Part shown: in pieces, positions 36,963 to 45,343 of the stretch
Position numbering within the stretch: position 1 is the first letter of the stretch
How the letters are laid out: each line of letters opens with the position of its first letter
Assembly (NCBI GenBank): GCA_023249635.1
Contig: JAHFCH010000007.1
Location: 1 to 64,000, forward strand
Length of the DNA: 64,000 nt
Direction of reading: 5' to 3'
DNA from: Fibrobacterota bacterium
Lineage (GTDB): Bacteria > Fibrobacterota > Fibrobacteria > UBA11236
Program-made: the position numbers and the translations under genes
The notes under the pieces: generated by a model
Told to the model about the DNA's origin: nothing
Database searches by the model: none
The model's input: the letters and a program-made list of their open reading frames with translations, nothing else

Positions 36963-37826
36963 TTAGAGGACGGTGCCGGGAAGGGCTCCGTTCACGATGA
37001 CCTTGCCAATCTTCCCAAGCGTCACGGTCAGCTTGCCGGTGCCGGTGGTGGGGCCGACCCAGGCCAAGGTCACCGACTGGGTGACGTCGTTGCCGGCGCT
37101 GGCGCTGATGACGGCCGAGCCGATGTAGAGCAGGCCGGAGAAGGTGTGCATGTCGCCGTAGGCTTCCAGGGTGATGGTATGCGAACCGACGGTCACGTAG
37201 TCGAAGTACAGGGGGATGGTGGCGCCGCCGGCGAAGTAGGCCGAGGCGATGGAGTCGTCCATGGCCACGCCGTCGACCTTGAGCACGACCTTCTTAAGGT
37301 CCAGCTTGTCTTTGCCGGTGCCCGAGGTGGAGGAGGCGATGCTGTCGGGCAGGGTGTTGAAGTTGGCCTGGTACATGGAGAATTTGGAGGTGAGGTTGAG
37401 GCTGACGGCGGCAGTGTCGGCGGGCTTCACGTAGAAGGCCGAGGTCGAACCGGTGTGGATGACCGAGTCCATGGCGTCCATGCTCTTGGCGGTGATGGTC
37501 CAGTTGCGCAGGGGCTTGAGGGTGAGGCTGCGGACTACGGTGACGGCGGCGTTACCGGTAACCGTCGAGGTGTCGCGAACGGTGTCGGCGGGTGTGGCGC
37601 TCGAGACGGCGGTGAGGATGAGCTTTTGGAGGTTGATGCTGGAAGTCTTGGAGAGCACGCCCACCTTGCCCAAAAGCACGGTCGATTTCACGATGCCGTT
37701 GGCTTCCTGCTGCACGGGTTCCTTGTCGGCGGAAGCCTGCATGGGGTTCTGTCCGCAAGCCACGAAGGCGGGGACGGTGAAGGCGATGAATGTCTTGATG
37801 AGGTTGAGCTTGTTGTTGGTGCGCAT
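36963..37826 (-). CDS. Lipoprotein, tandem paralogue 2
   Basis: The 287-residue product starts at 37826, where MRTNNKLNLIKTF begins a signal peptide ending at a Cys (C24, FVAC). A GGGAG site lies upstream; an in-frame codon 60 bases earlier adds only a polar leader. It shares most of its sequence with paralogue 1, including the C-terminal WVGPTTGTGKLTVTLGKIG segment, while the region around residues 25-45 differs. Ser/Thr/Val-rich beta-sandwich composition with no enzyme motif. A good terminator follows, and the conserved upstream element precedes it. The pair is a clear local duplication. Function unknown. Confidence 0.75.
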   Translation of the reverse strand: MRTNNKLNLIKTFIAFTVPAFVACGQNPMQASADKEPVQQEANGIVKSTVLLGKVGVLSKTSSINLQKLILTAVSSATPADTVRDTSTVTGNAAVTVVRSLTLKPLRNWTITAKSMDAMDSVIHTGSTSAFYVKPADTAAVSLNLTSKFSMYQANFNTLPDSIASSTSGTGKDKLDLKKVVLKVDGVAMDDSIASAYFAGGATIPLYFDYVTVGSHTITLEAYGDMHTFSGLLYIGSAVISASAGNDVTQSVTLAWVGPTTGTGKLTVTLGKIGKVIVNGALPGTVL

Positions 37827-37852
37827 TTTTTGTTTCTCCCGGTTCCATTCCC

Positions 37853-37903
37853 TATATCGAGAGGGCCGGGAAAAATCTTGATGCAAAAGTTGAAGTAAAA
37901 CCT
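37853..37903 (-). promoter_or_regulatory. Conserved upstream element and -10-like box of lipoprotein 2
   Basis: On the minus strand, ACTTCAACTTTT within 37883-37903 is followed 24 bases later by GATATA (37853-37858), 26 bases before the ATG. Both the element and its spacing match those upstream of the paralogous gene, although the bases in between differ, which argues for function. Confidence 0.4.
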
Positions 37904-38105
37904 GAAGGTGTGCGCGAAGTCACACGGCGGGGAAATTTGGGGCGCGGGGACGGGAATTTGAGGGTGCCGTTGGAGTACGGAGCCCTGTAGCGCTTTCTCC
38001 CTGCGTGTAGCCGTACTATACGGATATCGGCCTTAAAGGCCACGGCTCCAATCCTCCTCTCAATAGATTTCCGCCAGCGATTACAACATTCCGCGGGGGG
38101 GGATT

Positions 38106-39791
38106 ATGCAGGGTGGGCGATTCGGTTCGTGGGGGATGTGCGTGGGGCTAGGTGCGGTGTGGACGGGACTATTGGCATTGCCGGGGACATCGCAAACATG
38201 CCCCGATCCCAAGCCCGCGGATTTCAAGAGAGAAGCGTTGGTCGTGCCCGGCCAACTCAAGGAGCCCCACGAAATGGCCGTTGCCCGGGACGGGCGCGTG
38301 TTCGTGGCGGAACGTTTCGGCAGCCTGCAGCTGTACGATCCGCAATCCCATAAGACCACACTCGCCGCCAAGCTCGACGTATACATCAATACGGGCAACT
38401 ACGATGTGGGCGGCATCCTGGGCGTGGCCGTACCGGACGCCTTTCCCACCAATGATTGGGTGTATGTCTACTACGCCCCTAAGGCCTCCTTCAACGGGTT
38501 CGCCACCGCCTTGGCGGGCCGGCTCACCTACCGGCTGTCCCGCTTCCGTTTCGTATCCGACCATCTCGACCTGCCTTCGGAGCAGATCTTCCTGGAAGTC
38601 CCCTCGACATGGGAGACGCACAATGCCGGGTCGATGAAATTCGGCCGCGGCGGCGATCTCTACCTGTCCATCGGCGACAACAGCTGCGCCTCATGCAACG
38701 ACCAGTACTCGCCCATGGACGAGCGCGCCGGCCACGAGAACGCGGACGATCAGCGCAGCACCGCGAACACGAACGACCTGCGGGGCAAGATCCTGCGCAT
38801 CCACCCCGAGGCGACGCAACAGGCCGGAGGCAAGTGGTACTCCATTCCCAAGGGCAACCTCAAGGAGAAGTACGCCTCGGTATGGCCCACGGCGGAGCTG
38901 GCCGCCAAGGTACGCCCGGAAATCTTCGCCATGGGCTTCCGTAACCCCTACCGCATCTTTCCCGATCCCGTTACCGGCCGCCTTTACATCGGCGAGTTCG
39001 GGCCTGCCGCGACCGCGGCTTCGGACCGGGGACCGGCCGGCGCGGACCAGATCAAGATCCTCGACTCGGCGGCCTACTTCGGGTATCCGTATTTCCTGAA
39101 GGATAACCAGCCCTATTGCCATTGGGACTATGACCAGAAAAAGTGCGTGGCCATCGTGGGGCAGACGGGGCTGAAGTACGATCCCCTGCATCCCATCAAT
39201 ACCTCCCCCAACAATACCGGCGTGTCCGTGTTGCCTCCCGTGCATGCGGCGGCTTTGTGGGAACATGATGGTGCGACTCCCGACCCCATCGCGGGGCTTA
39301 AGACATGCGGGTTCGAGGCGGGTCCCGTGTACCATTACGATGCGGCCTTGAAGTCCACGATAAAGTTCCCGCCCTTCTTCGACGGCAAGTGGACGTTCTC
39401 GGGATACGGCAATGGGGGATGGACCTCGAAGCTGGCGGCCTTGTCTTCGGATGCCTGGCCCAAGGTGACCGCCGCCGTGAATCCGCCTTGGCTGGGCGCG
39501 CCCGGCGGGGATTTCAGCCGCGGCCTGCAGGATATGGAATACGGGGCCGGGGACGGAGCCTTATACGTTGTGGATTACGGCGGGTCGGACTATAGCGACA
39601 ATGCGAATGCGGGTCTTTTCCGGATTTCCTATACGGGCTGCATGCCCGTTGCCCTGGCGCAAGTGGGACACGCGGGCAGAGCGCAGCCGATAAGGGAGCG
39701 CGGTCGTGGCCCGTGGACCCTGACCCGGCCGGGAGCGCAACCCGTGCAGGCATATGATGCGGCCGGGAAGGTGGTTTGGGAAGCGCGCTGA
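38106..39791 (+). CDS. Secreted glucose/sorbosone dehydrogenase-like propeller protein
   Basis: The 561-residue protein has a signal peptide (about 1-33) and then a GSDH/PQQ-type six-bladed propeller domain: GRVFVAERFGSLQLYD, GGILGVAV, THNAGSMKFGRGGDLYLSIGDN, NDLRGKILRIHPE, FAMGFRNPYRI and DALYVVDYG-like segments ending at LFRISYTG. Soluble aldose dehydrogenases of this fold use PQQ, but several PQQ/Ca ligands cannot be confirmed by eye. The tail after residue 515 ends VQAYDAAGKVVWEAR, a short degenerate sorting-type motif. It would oxidise or bind a sugar outside the cytoplasm. It converges on the DHFR-like gene with one base between the stops. Catalytic activity is plausible, not certain. 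Confidence 0.7.
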   Translation: MQGGRFGSWGMCVGLGAVWTGLLALPGTSQTCPDPKPADFKREALVVPGQLKEPHEMAVARDGRVFVAERFGSLQLYDPQSHKTTLAAKLDVYINTGNYDVGGILGVAVPDAFPTNDWVYVYYAPKASFNGFATALAGRLTYRLSRFRFVSDHLDLPSEQIFLEVPSTWETHNAGSMKFGRGGDLYLSIGDNSCASCNDQYSPMDERAGHENADDQRSTANTNDLRGKILRIHPEATQQAGGKWYSIPKGNLKEKYASVWPTAELAAKVRPEIFAMGFRNPYRIFPDPVTGRLYIGEFGPAATAASDRGPAGADQIKILDSAAYFGYPYFLKDNQPYCHWDYDQKKCVAIVGQTGLKYDPLHPINTSPNNTGVSVLPPVHAAALWEHDGATPDPIAGLKTCGFEAGPVYHYDAALKSTIKFPPFFDGKWTFSGYGNGGWTSKLAALSSDAWPKVTAAVNPPWLGAPGGDFSRGLQDMEYGAGDGALYVVDYGGSDYSDNANAGLFRISYTGCMPVALAQVGHAGRAQPIRERGRGPWTLTRPGAQPVQAYDAAGKVVWEAR

Positions 39792-39792
39792 C

Positions 39793-40458
39793 TCAGCGAG
39801 CCCGCTTCGCCTTCGCCTTTGTTTTCGGCTGGGGCTTGCCCTTGCCCGTCGCCGGCTTTTTTCCCGCAGAGGGAAGGGGACCCACGGGCCGATAGGTGCT
39901 GACCACTACGCCGCCGGATCCGGTCTGCGAGTGTACCAGCTTGAGTCGTTGCGGCGGAGCGCCTGATTCGAACAGGCGTTTGCCGTATCCCAGCACGACC
40001 GGGAACGTCCAGAATTGGTATTCATCGACGAGCCCGGCGGTGATCAGGGACTGCAGAAACGCGCTGCTGCCCCAGACATGCAGGCTCGGACCCTTCGATG
40101 CTTTCAGCTTCTTGATGGCCTTGACCACATCCCCACCTACACGCAGGGATTTGTCCCAGGGCAACGAATCGGTCTTGCGCGTAGCCACGTATTTGACGGC
40201 CTTGTTGAATGCCTTGCCGATGGAGTTGTCCCCGTGATGCGGCCAATAGCCCGCGAAGATATCGTAAGTCCGGCGGCCCAGCAGTATGTCGAACTTGCCC
40301 GACATCAGTTTATCCACGGACGCGAGCACGGCATTGTCCTGGAACAACATGGCCCAACCGCCATGGGTGAAGCCGCTTTGCGTATCCTCGTCCGGTCCAC
40401 CGGGGGCCTGCATTACTCCGTCCAAACTGAGCTGCGTGATCGCGACGATCTTCCTCAT
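39793..40458 (-). CDS. RibD C-terminal/DHFR-like reductase
   Basis: The 221-residue cytoplasmic protein opens with MRKIVAITQLSLDGVMQAPGG, the standard start of the dihydrofolate-reductase/RibD-C fold, and has LLGRRTYDIFAGYW plus the NADPH-binding stretch LHVWGSSAFLQSLI. The family includes many uncharacterised stress- or antibiotic-linked reductases. The start at 40458 is chosen from the family N-terminus; an in-frame codon 33 bases upstream adds residues not seen in relatives. The last 30 residues are Lys/Pro/Gly-rich and unstructured. Substrate unknown. It is divergent from the lipoprotein gene, with the repeats at 40541-40630 in between. Confidence 0.8.
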   Translation of the reverse strand: MRKIVAITQLSLDGVMQAPGGPDEDTQSGFTHGGWAMLFQDNAVLASVDKLMSGKFDILLGRRTYDIFAGYWPHHGDNSIGKAFNKAVKYVATRKTDSLPWDKSLRVGGDVVKAIKKLKASKGPSLHVWGSSAFLQSLITAGLVDEYQFWTFPVVLGYGKRLFESGAPPQRLKLVHSQTGSGGVVVSTYRPVGPLPSAGKKPATGKGKPQPKTKAKAKRAR

Positions 40459-40540
40459 GCTGCATTTCCCTTTCCGGACCTGCGCTCGCAAGTCCGCTTT
40501 ATCGGATCGGTCCGTTCGACCGGAAAATAGCCTTTCTCAT

Positions 40541-40630
40541 CCGTAGTGTACTTTGGGAATTTTTTCTCTCTTTTAGAGAGCATTAAGTAACATTTCTCGC
40601 TTTTTCATTCGTTTTCCGTAGTGTAACTTG
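40541..40630. promoter_or_regulatory. Direct repeat CCGTAGTGTA in a divergent promoter region
   Basis: CCGTAGTGTA occurs at 40541-40550 and 40617-40626, 76 bases apart and each followed by (A)CTT. The stretch between is AT-rich for this genome and contains a small CTCTC/GAGAG hairpin. It lies between the divergent DHFR-like and lipoprotein genes and may bind a regulator. No clear -35/-10 pair was assigned. Confidence 0.4.
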
Positions 40631-40661
40631 ATCCATAGTTGCACCCTAAAGGAGGATTTCG

Positions 40662-41630
40662 ATGAAAAAAGCCCTGTATTTAACCGTTTTGGCCGGTTTT
40701 GCCCTGTTCGGCTGTATGCCGGACAACACCGCCCCTGATCCCGTGGGGCCCAAGGGGTCGGCCCGCATCAAGCTTCCGCAACTGCCCGACACCTTTCTGA
40801 AAACCGGCCCCGCTGCCGAATACGCTTTGTCGGTGACGGTTTCGGGACCAGGCATGGCTCCCATCACCCACGGATGGAAGCTTTCCGAGTTCGGCGGTAA
40901 AACGGTAGCCTTCGAAGGCATACCCGCGGGGAACAACCGCGTCTTTACCGGCATCCTAATGCGCGGCATGGCCAAGACCCATGAAGGCGCATACACCGTA
41001 AACATCGGAGGCGGCGAATCCGTCTTCGTACCCCTGGTGTTACGCGACGTCGGCACCGGCCGCGCCGAAATCTGCGTCGAGGTGGATGGCTGGCCCGGTT
41101 CGCTCAATTGCAATCCTATCGATACATTGCCGGTGGACACCTTCGCCCTCTCGGGGTGCTGGCATATCGAAGCCAATGAAGGCGCCACCCGCCTGAACGG
41201 AACCCTTTCTTTCATAGGGATGGAAGGGAGCGTGTATGGCCAGTTCACGCCCGATGCCGGCGAACCTCTCTGGGCGAATGCCGAGTTCGTGAACGGCGCC
41301 TGGCGCATCACCCTCCACCCGAGGGTCATGATTGACGACATGGGCGACTCCGTGGCTCTTGACCCGCGGTATCTTCTCAATATCGAGAAGCCCTACGGCG
41401 ACGCGGTCGACACGGTCTGGTATCGCACCTACCAGTTCCGCATCGATACGTTTTCGTTCGGTCCCGCGGACCAACCCAACGGAACTTTCTGGGGCGTGAC
41501 AATGGACCCGTCTTTCCAGAAGGTGCTCGGTAAGGTGACCGGGTTCGTGACGCCTTGCATTACGCCCACTCCGATCGGAGTGGATACCACGATTTGCATC
41601 TTTCCGCGCCCGGAGCCGATGATCAAATGA
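40662..41630 (+). CDS. Lipoprotein of unknown function
   Basis: The 322-residue product has a textbook lipoprotein signal: KK near the start, a hydrophobic stretch, and LFGC with lipidated Cys at C18, followed by Met-Pro-Asp. An AAAGGAGG ribosome-binding site precedes the ATG. After a flexible Pro-rich linker (20-35) come a beta-rich domain (about 35-140), a Pro/Thr linker, and a second domain (about 160-300) containing GCWHIEANEG and later aromatic strands. No known family was recognised. Asp after Met at the +3 position would favour neither standard inner-membrane retention nor a clear surface-export signal. Probably cell-envelope located; function not assignable. Confidence 0.7.
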   Translation: MKKALYLTVLAGFALFGCMPDNTAPDPVGPKGSARIKLPQLPDTFLKTGPAAEYALSVTVSGPGMAPITHGWKLSEFGGKTVAFEGIPAGNNRVFTGILMRGMAKTHEGAYTVNIGGGESVFVPLVLRDVGTGRAEICVEVDGWPGSLNCNPIDTLPVDTFALSGCWHIEANEGATRLNGTLSFIGMEGSVYGQFTPDAGEPLWANAEFVNGAWRITLHPRVMIDDMGDSVALDPRYLLNIEKPYGDAVDTVWYRTYQFRIDTFSFGPADQPNGTFWGVTMDPSFQKVLGKVTGFVTPCITPTPIGVDTTICIFPRPEPMIK

Positions 41631-41639
41631 ATATCGGAC

Positions 41640-41960
41640 GGGGGATCGCACCAGGCGGTCCCCCGTTACGATGCCGCGGCTACCGCCTTTGGCGAAGAAC
41701 TTCACGTTTTTGAAAAAGATTTCGTTCATCGCGCCCATGCCCTCGCGGCCATACACACCGAACTTGTTATAGAACACGCTGTTCGCTGCGTTGCTGAAGG
41801 CGGCGGTATAGATGAGCTTCCCATCCAGGTAGAGCATGAGTTTCTTCGTGGAGGGGGAATGGATGGCGTTGAAGCGCTGGTATTGCCACATGGGCACGCT
41901 CCCGATGGTGGAGGCATTGGCGTTCCCCCTTCAAAGTGTACTTCCAGACATTAGTGGATA
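41640..41960 (-). pseudogene. Remnant of a concanavalin/LamG-like domain protein
   Basis: On the minus strand, one frame encodes VPMWQYQRFNAIHSPSTKKL followed by MLYLDGKLIYTAAFSN and FGVYGREGMGAMNEIFFKNV. This is the strand pattern of a LamG/concanavalin-like carbohydrate-binding or lyase domain. Going upstream the reading continues only after a frame change near 41930 (STNVWKYTLKG in another frame), with stops nearby. Downstream it runs without a stop into the antisense of the neighbouring lipoprotein gene. No start, full domain or ribosome-binding site is present. It is best read as the decayed 3' part of a secreted polysaccharide-active protein. The rest of the 41631-42276 gap shows nothing else recognisable. 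Confidence 0.45.
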
Positions 41961-42276
41961 AATACGGCTTGCATGGCTGGATATTTTGTAGTACTTGGCG
42001 TGGTGACTGGCTCTTTTTGTGCTGCGAAAACCCTAATTTTATCGGCATAGTCGGCTTCCCGTTCTAGCGCCCCGTGCCCGGGAAAATTCCGCGCGCTACC
42101 GTAACCTCGGTGTTTCGGGTATTTCTCGCCGCGGCATAGGCTCGCGCCCAGGCAAAAGTGTTTTCCCATGATGCGCATTTTCTACCGGAATATCGCTTGG
42201 ATTAAACATGCAAGGCCCGATCCCGTCCGGTAGATTGCCTACTCTGGACAGGTGGCGATGGAAGGTTGCGGAAAGA

Positions 42277-43218
42277 ATGAAACACCGATTGAATATCGCG
42301 GCGGCGTGCGTCGTGTCCCTGACCGTCTCGGGATTCTCCCAGACGAAGTCGACGCTCAGCCTTAAGGTCGCTGGCAAAACGCGAAGCTGCGCACTCTACG
42401 TACCCAGCGGGATAGCCAAACCCGCCGTGGTCTTCTTCGTGCATGGGGCCAATGGGAGCGGCGGGAACTTCGAGAATGAAACCAAAGGCGATGTGACGGC
42501 GGACAAGAACAAATTCATCGCCCTCTACCCCAGCGCATCCGCCAATGGGGCGGGTGGAATATGGGAGGATATGTCCGGCACCGGCAATTTCCCCTTTTTC
42601 ATGGCGCTCCTCGACAGCCTGGACGCCCGCTATAAGATCGATCGCAATCGCGTCTACATGACGGGATTTTCCCAGGGCGGGTTCATCAGCTTCGCTGCGG
42701 CCTGCTATTACTCCGATGTATTCGCCGCCGTGGCGCCGGTATCCGGACATTCCAATACGGCCTGTACGCTCAAACGACCCGTCCCCATGTTCATGACGTT
42801 CGGCGCCCAGGAAGGCGCGGCCTCGTTCCTTAAGGACCGCGACTCTTGGCTCAAGTGGGACAATTGCCCGTCCCAGGAAACCATCGCGAAGCCGTATCCC
42901 AGTTCCAACCCTAGTTCCAAGGCCGTGCGCGTGGCTTATGGTCCCTGCGGGCAGGGCACCCATGTGCTGGTCGACTCCATCATCGGGCAAGGGCATCAAT
43001 GGCCGGGTGCATCGAACCTTGTCCAGGCCGACGAGGTCTGGGCTTTTTTCCAACAGTATACCCTCAACGAGTCTTCGGCCATACCGACGGCGGGATACGA
43101 TTACCGCCCGCCGCGGAAAGCCTTTCCGGTTTCCTTTGCGGGCGGCACGATGCGTCTCGAATGGAAAGGGAACGGGGCCCTGAATGTGGAAGGCAAAGTG
43201 ATCGGAGTACGGCAATGA
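42277..43218 (+). CDS. Secreted CE1/LpqC-type esterase
   Basis: The 313-residue alpha/beta-hydrolase has a signal peptide (about 1-22, ending GFSQ). Early strands include LYVPSGIAKPAVVFFVHGAN (oxyanion region), the nucleophile elbow GFSQGG with S132, and the catalytic His in GQGHQWPG (H240). This arrangement matches the PHB-depolymerase/LpqC and feruloyl or acetyl-xylan esterase group (CE1). The start at 42277 gives a proper signal peptide; a start at 42208 would add a polar leader. Its stop overlaps the CE6 gene's ATG (ATGA), so two esterases are coupled, consistent with de-esterifying plant polysaccharide. A short tail (GNGALNVEGKVIG) resembles a reduced sorting motif. Confidence 0.8.
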   Translation: MKHRLNIAAACVVSLTVSGFSQTKSTLSLKVAGKTRSCALYVPSGIAKPAVVFFVHGANGSGGNFENETKGDVTADKNKFIALYPSASANGAGGIWEDMSGTGNFPFFMALLDSLDARYKIDRNRVYMTGFSQGGFISFAAACYYSDVFAAVAPVSGHSNTACTLKRPVPMFMTFGAQEGAASFLKDRDSWLKWDNCPSQETIAKPYPSSNPSSKAVRVAYGPCGQGTHVLVDSIIGQGHQWPGASNLVQADEVWAFFQQYTLNESSAIPTAGYDYRPPRKAFPVSFAGGTMRLEWKGNGALNVEGKVIGVRQ

Positions 43219-44129
43219 CCCGGTTGGCGGCGCCCTTACTGCTCGCATCCGGATTATTTGCGGACCCGGATCCCGACTTCCATATCTACCTGGCCTTCGG
43301 CCAATCCAATATGGAGGGGAACGCGACTCCGGAAGCGCAGGATAAACTCGGGGTGAGCAACCGATTCAAAATGATGGCTGCGGTGGATTGGCCCGACAAG
43401 AGCCGCGCCAAAGGGACCTGGTCCACGGCCATTCCCCCTCTTTGCCGGAACGGCACCGGGCTCAACCCCGGCGATTATTTCGGCCGGACCCTGGTCGATA
43501 GCCTTCCCGCGAACATCAGGATCGGGATCATCAACGTTTCCGTGGCGGGATGCGCTATCGAAATGTTTGATCAGGAAAAGTACAAGACCTATGTCGCCGG
43601 GCAAGCCGATTGGATGAAGTCCATCGCCGAAGTATACGGCGGCAATCCCTACGCGCGCCTCGTCGAGGTCGCCAGGCTGGCGCAAAAGGACGGGGTGATC
43701 AAGGGAATCCTTTTTCATCAGGGGGAATCCGGATCCTCCACGAACCAATGGGCCGCCGAGGTAAAACTCGTGTACGGTAATCTGGTAAAGGATCTGGGGC
43801 TGGATGCCAAGACCCCTTTTCTCGCGGGCGACCTGGTCAATCCCAGCAAGATGGTGCAAGACCTTCCCAAGACCATGCCGAACGCCTACGTGGTTTCTTC
43901 CACCGGTTTGGAACAGCGCGGGGATGGTTTGCATTTCAGCGCCAAGGGCTACCGGGAATTCGGCAAGCGGTACGCAAGCACCATGCTCGGGATTCTGGCG
44001 AAGACCACCACGGTGCGGAGCGAGCGGACTTCCGCGCAACATTCCCACATGCGGGAAGCCCGGGATGCGAACGGCAGGCTTTCGACCCCGGTCAATACCC
44101 GTTTCTCTTCCCGGCTACTCCTCCGGTAA
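43215..44129 (+). CDS. Secreted CE6-type (SGNH) carbohydrate acetylesterase
   Basis: The 304-residue protein has a short signal peptide (MTRLAAPLLLASGLFA) and the SGNH blocks of the sialate O-acetylesterase/CE6 family: AFGQSNMEG with nucleophile S31, NVSVAGCAIE, ILFHQGESGSS, and DGLHFSAKGYREFG carrying the catalytic Asp/His. The family removes acetyl groups from xylan or other glycans. ATGA overlap with the preceding CE1 gene implies co-translation. The last 30 residues (REARDANGRLSTPVN ... RLLLR) look like a degenerate sorting tail. Its 3' end overlaps the convergent DUF1080 gene by 15 bases. The longer frame from 42999 lies inside the CE1 gene and is rejected. Confidence 0.85.
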   Translation: MTRLAAPLLLASGLFADPDPDFHIYLAFGQSNMEGNATPEAQDKLGVSNRFKMMAAVDWPDKSRAKGTWSTAIPPLCRNGTGLNPGDYFGRTLVDSLPANIRIGIINVSVAGCAIEMFDQEKYKTYVAGQADWMKSIAEVYGGNPYARLVEVARLAQKDGVIKGILFHQGESGSSTNQWAAEVKLVYGNLVKDLGLDAKTPFLAGDLVNPSKMVQDLPKTMPNAYVVSSTGLEQRGDGLHFSAKGYREFGKRYASTMLGILAKTTTVRSERTSAQHSHMREARDANGRLSTPVNTRFSSRLLLR

Positions 44130-45224
44130 GGGATCCTGTCCCAGCGAAACACCATCCGCCCGGTATATCCCTGGCATTCGCGGGCGGCTTAGCAGAGGTC
44201 CACTCCGCCGCGTGGACGAAGCGCGCGCGCCCGCGTGCCTGGCCGAGAGACCCGCCCCCGGAAAGAACTCGTAATGATCATTCCCTTCCAGCAGCCATAC
44301 GTTCCGGAACGCGCCCAAACTGTCCAGGCTTTGCAGACCGATATAGGTCCGAGGTCCCATGTTCGACAAGGTGCGACCTGGATGGATCAGGATTCCATTC
44401 AGCCATACCGTGATGACGGCGTTTCCGACAAATGGCGTATCCGCTTGCGGCGGCGTCGTAAGTTGTACGTCCAGGGTCTGCCAGGCTAGCGGTGGGAAAG
44501 CCGCCATGACCAGGGGCGCGAATTGGCTTTCGAGACCGCCGCATTCTTCCGAACCGGGAAGGCCCCCGAAAGAATCGAGGATTTGGATTTCGGCGAAGAA
44601 GTGATGGTCATCGAAGAAACGGAGGCCGGAATTGCCGCGGGCGGCGCTGATCATGAAAGGCAGAAAGGGCATTTGGTATTCGACATGCAGGGAGAAATCG
44701 GAGAACAGCTTGCGGGTGACGCCTTCGCGTTCAAGGGGCTTGAGGTTGCCATTAGTGTCGCGGATGGCGTTGGTCCATTGGTCGAGGCTGGTGCCATCGA
44801 AGAGCACGACCGCGCCCGAAGGCCGCGGAAGGCCCAAGCTGGGACTGGTGCGGTGTCGTTTGGCCAGGCGAAATCCGTCGCCGGCGGAATTAGAGCCTAT
44901 CAAGGAGTCGCCGTCGATGCGGCCATGATAGGGGTCACCGGCGATTTCGGTGCGATCACCGGCGGTATGGGCTTCGGTTTCCGTCCGGTCCTTTCCGCTC
45001 CAGCCGGCCCCAGGGAGGCCTCCGGGGTAGAAGACCACTTTGAAGTCGCCCTGGTCCAAGGCTACCACCTGTGCCGCGAGGGACGATTCGCTTCCCGAGG
45101 GCGAAATGGATGTGCCCGTGTATTCGCCTTGGATCTTCAGGTCGCGCGCTTCGTCGCCCGGGGCGGCGGCCGGTAGGAGGTTAATAGCCAGTGCGAACGC
45201 CGAAGCGATGCGGAAAAAAAACAT
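44115..45224 (-). CDS. Secreted DUF1080 (3-keto-disaccharide hydrolase family) protein
   Basis: The 369-residue protein starts at 45224 with a signal peptide (MFFFRIASAFALAINLLPAAA). A GAGGGG site lies upstream. Residues about 25-125 are a separate beta domain. The DUF1080 domain then begins at VVLFDGTSLDQWTN and continues with FSLHVEYQMPF, NSGLRFF and the concanavalin-like strands ending in FRNVWLLEGNDHYEF. Characterised members cleave 3-keto-disaccharides, and others probably only bind glycans; no activity can be assigned here. The C-terminal 40 residues are Arg/Ser/Pro-rich, perhaps a degraded sorting tail. A second DUF1080 gene lies at 52904. Confidence 0.75.
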   Translation of the reverse strand: MFFFRIASAFALAINLLPAAAPGDEARDLKIQGEYTGTSISPSGSESSLAAQVVALDQGDFKVVFYPGGLPGAGWSGKDRTETEAHTAGDRTEIAGDPYHGRIDGDSLIGSNSAGDGFRLAKRHRTSPSLGLPRPSGAVVLFDGTSLDQWTNAIRDTNGNLKPLEREGVTRKLFSDFSLHVEYQMPFLPFMISAARGNSGLRFFDDHHFFAEIQILDSFGGLPGSEECGGLESQFAPLVMAAFPPLAWQTLDVQLTTPPQADTPFVGNAVITVWLNGILIHPGRTLSNMGPRTYIGLQSLDSLGAFRNVWLLEGNDHYEFFPGAGLSARHAGARASSTRRSGPLLSRPRMPGIYRADGVSLGQDPLPEE

Positions 45225-45343
45225 ATCGATATTCCCCTCTTGAACCCGAAGGTAGATGAGGAATGCCGTTCCGGGTTGGTGTCCCCGGGTGGCTTGCAAT
45301 AAAAACCGTATTCTAACGTATTCCGGCGTTGGCGGTTTCCCGC

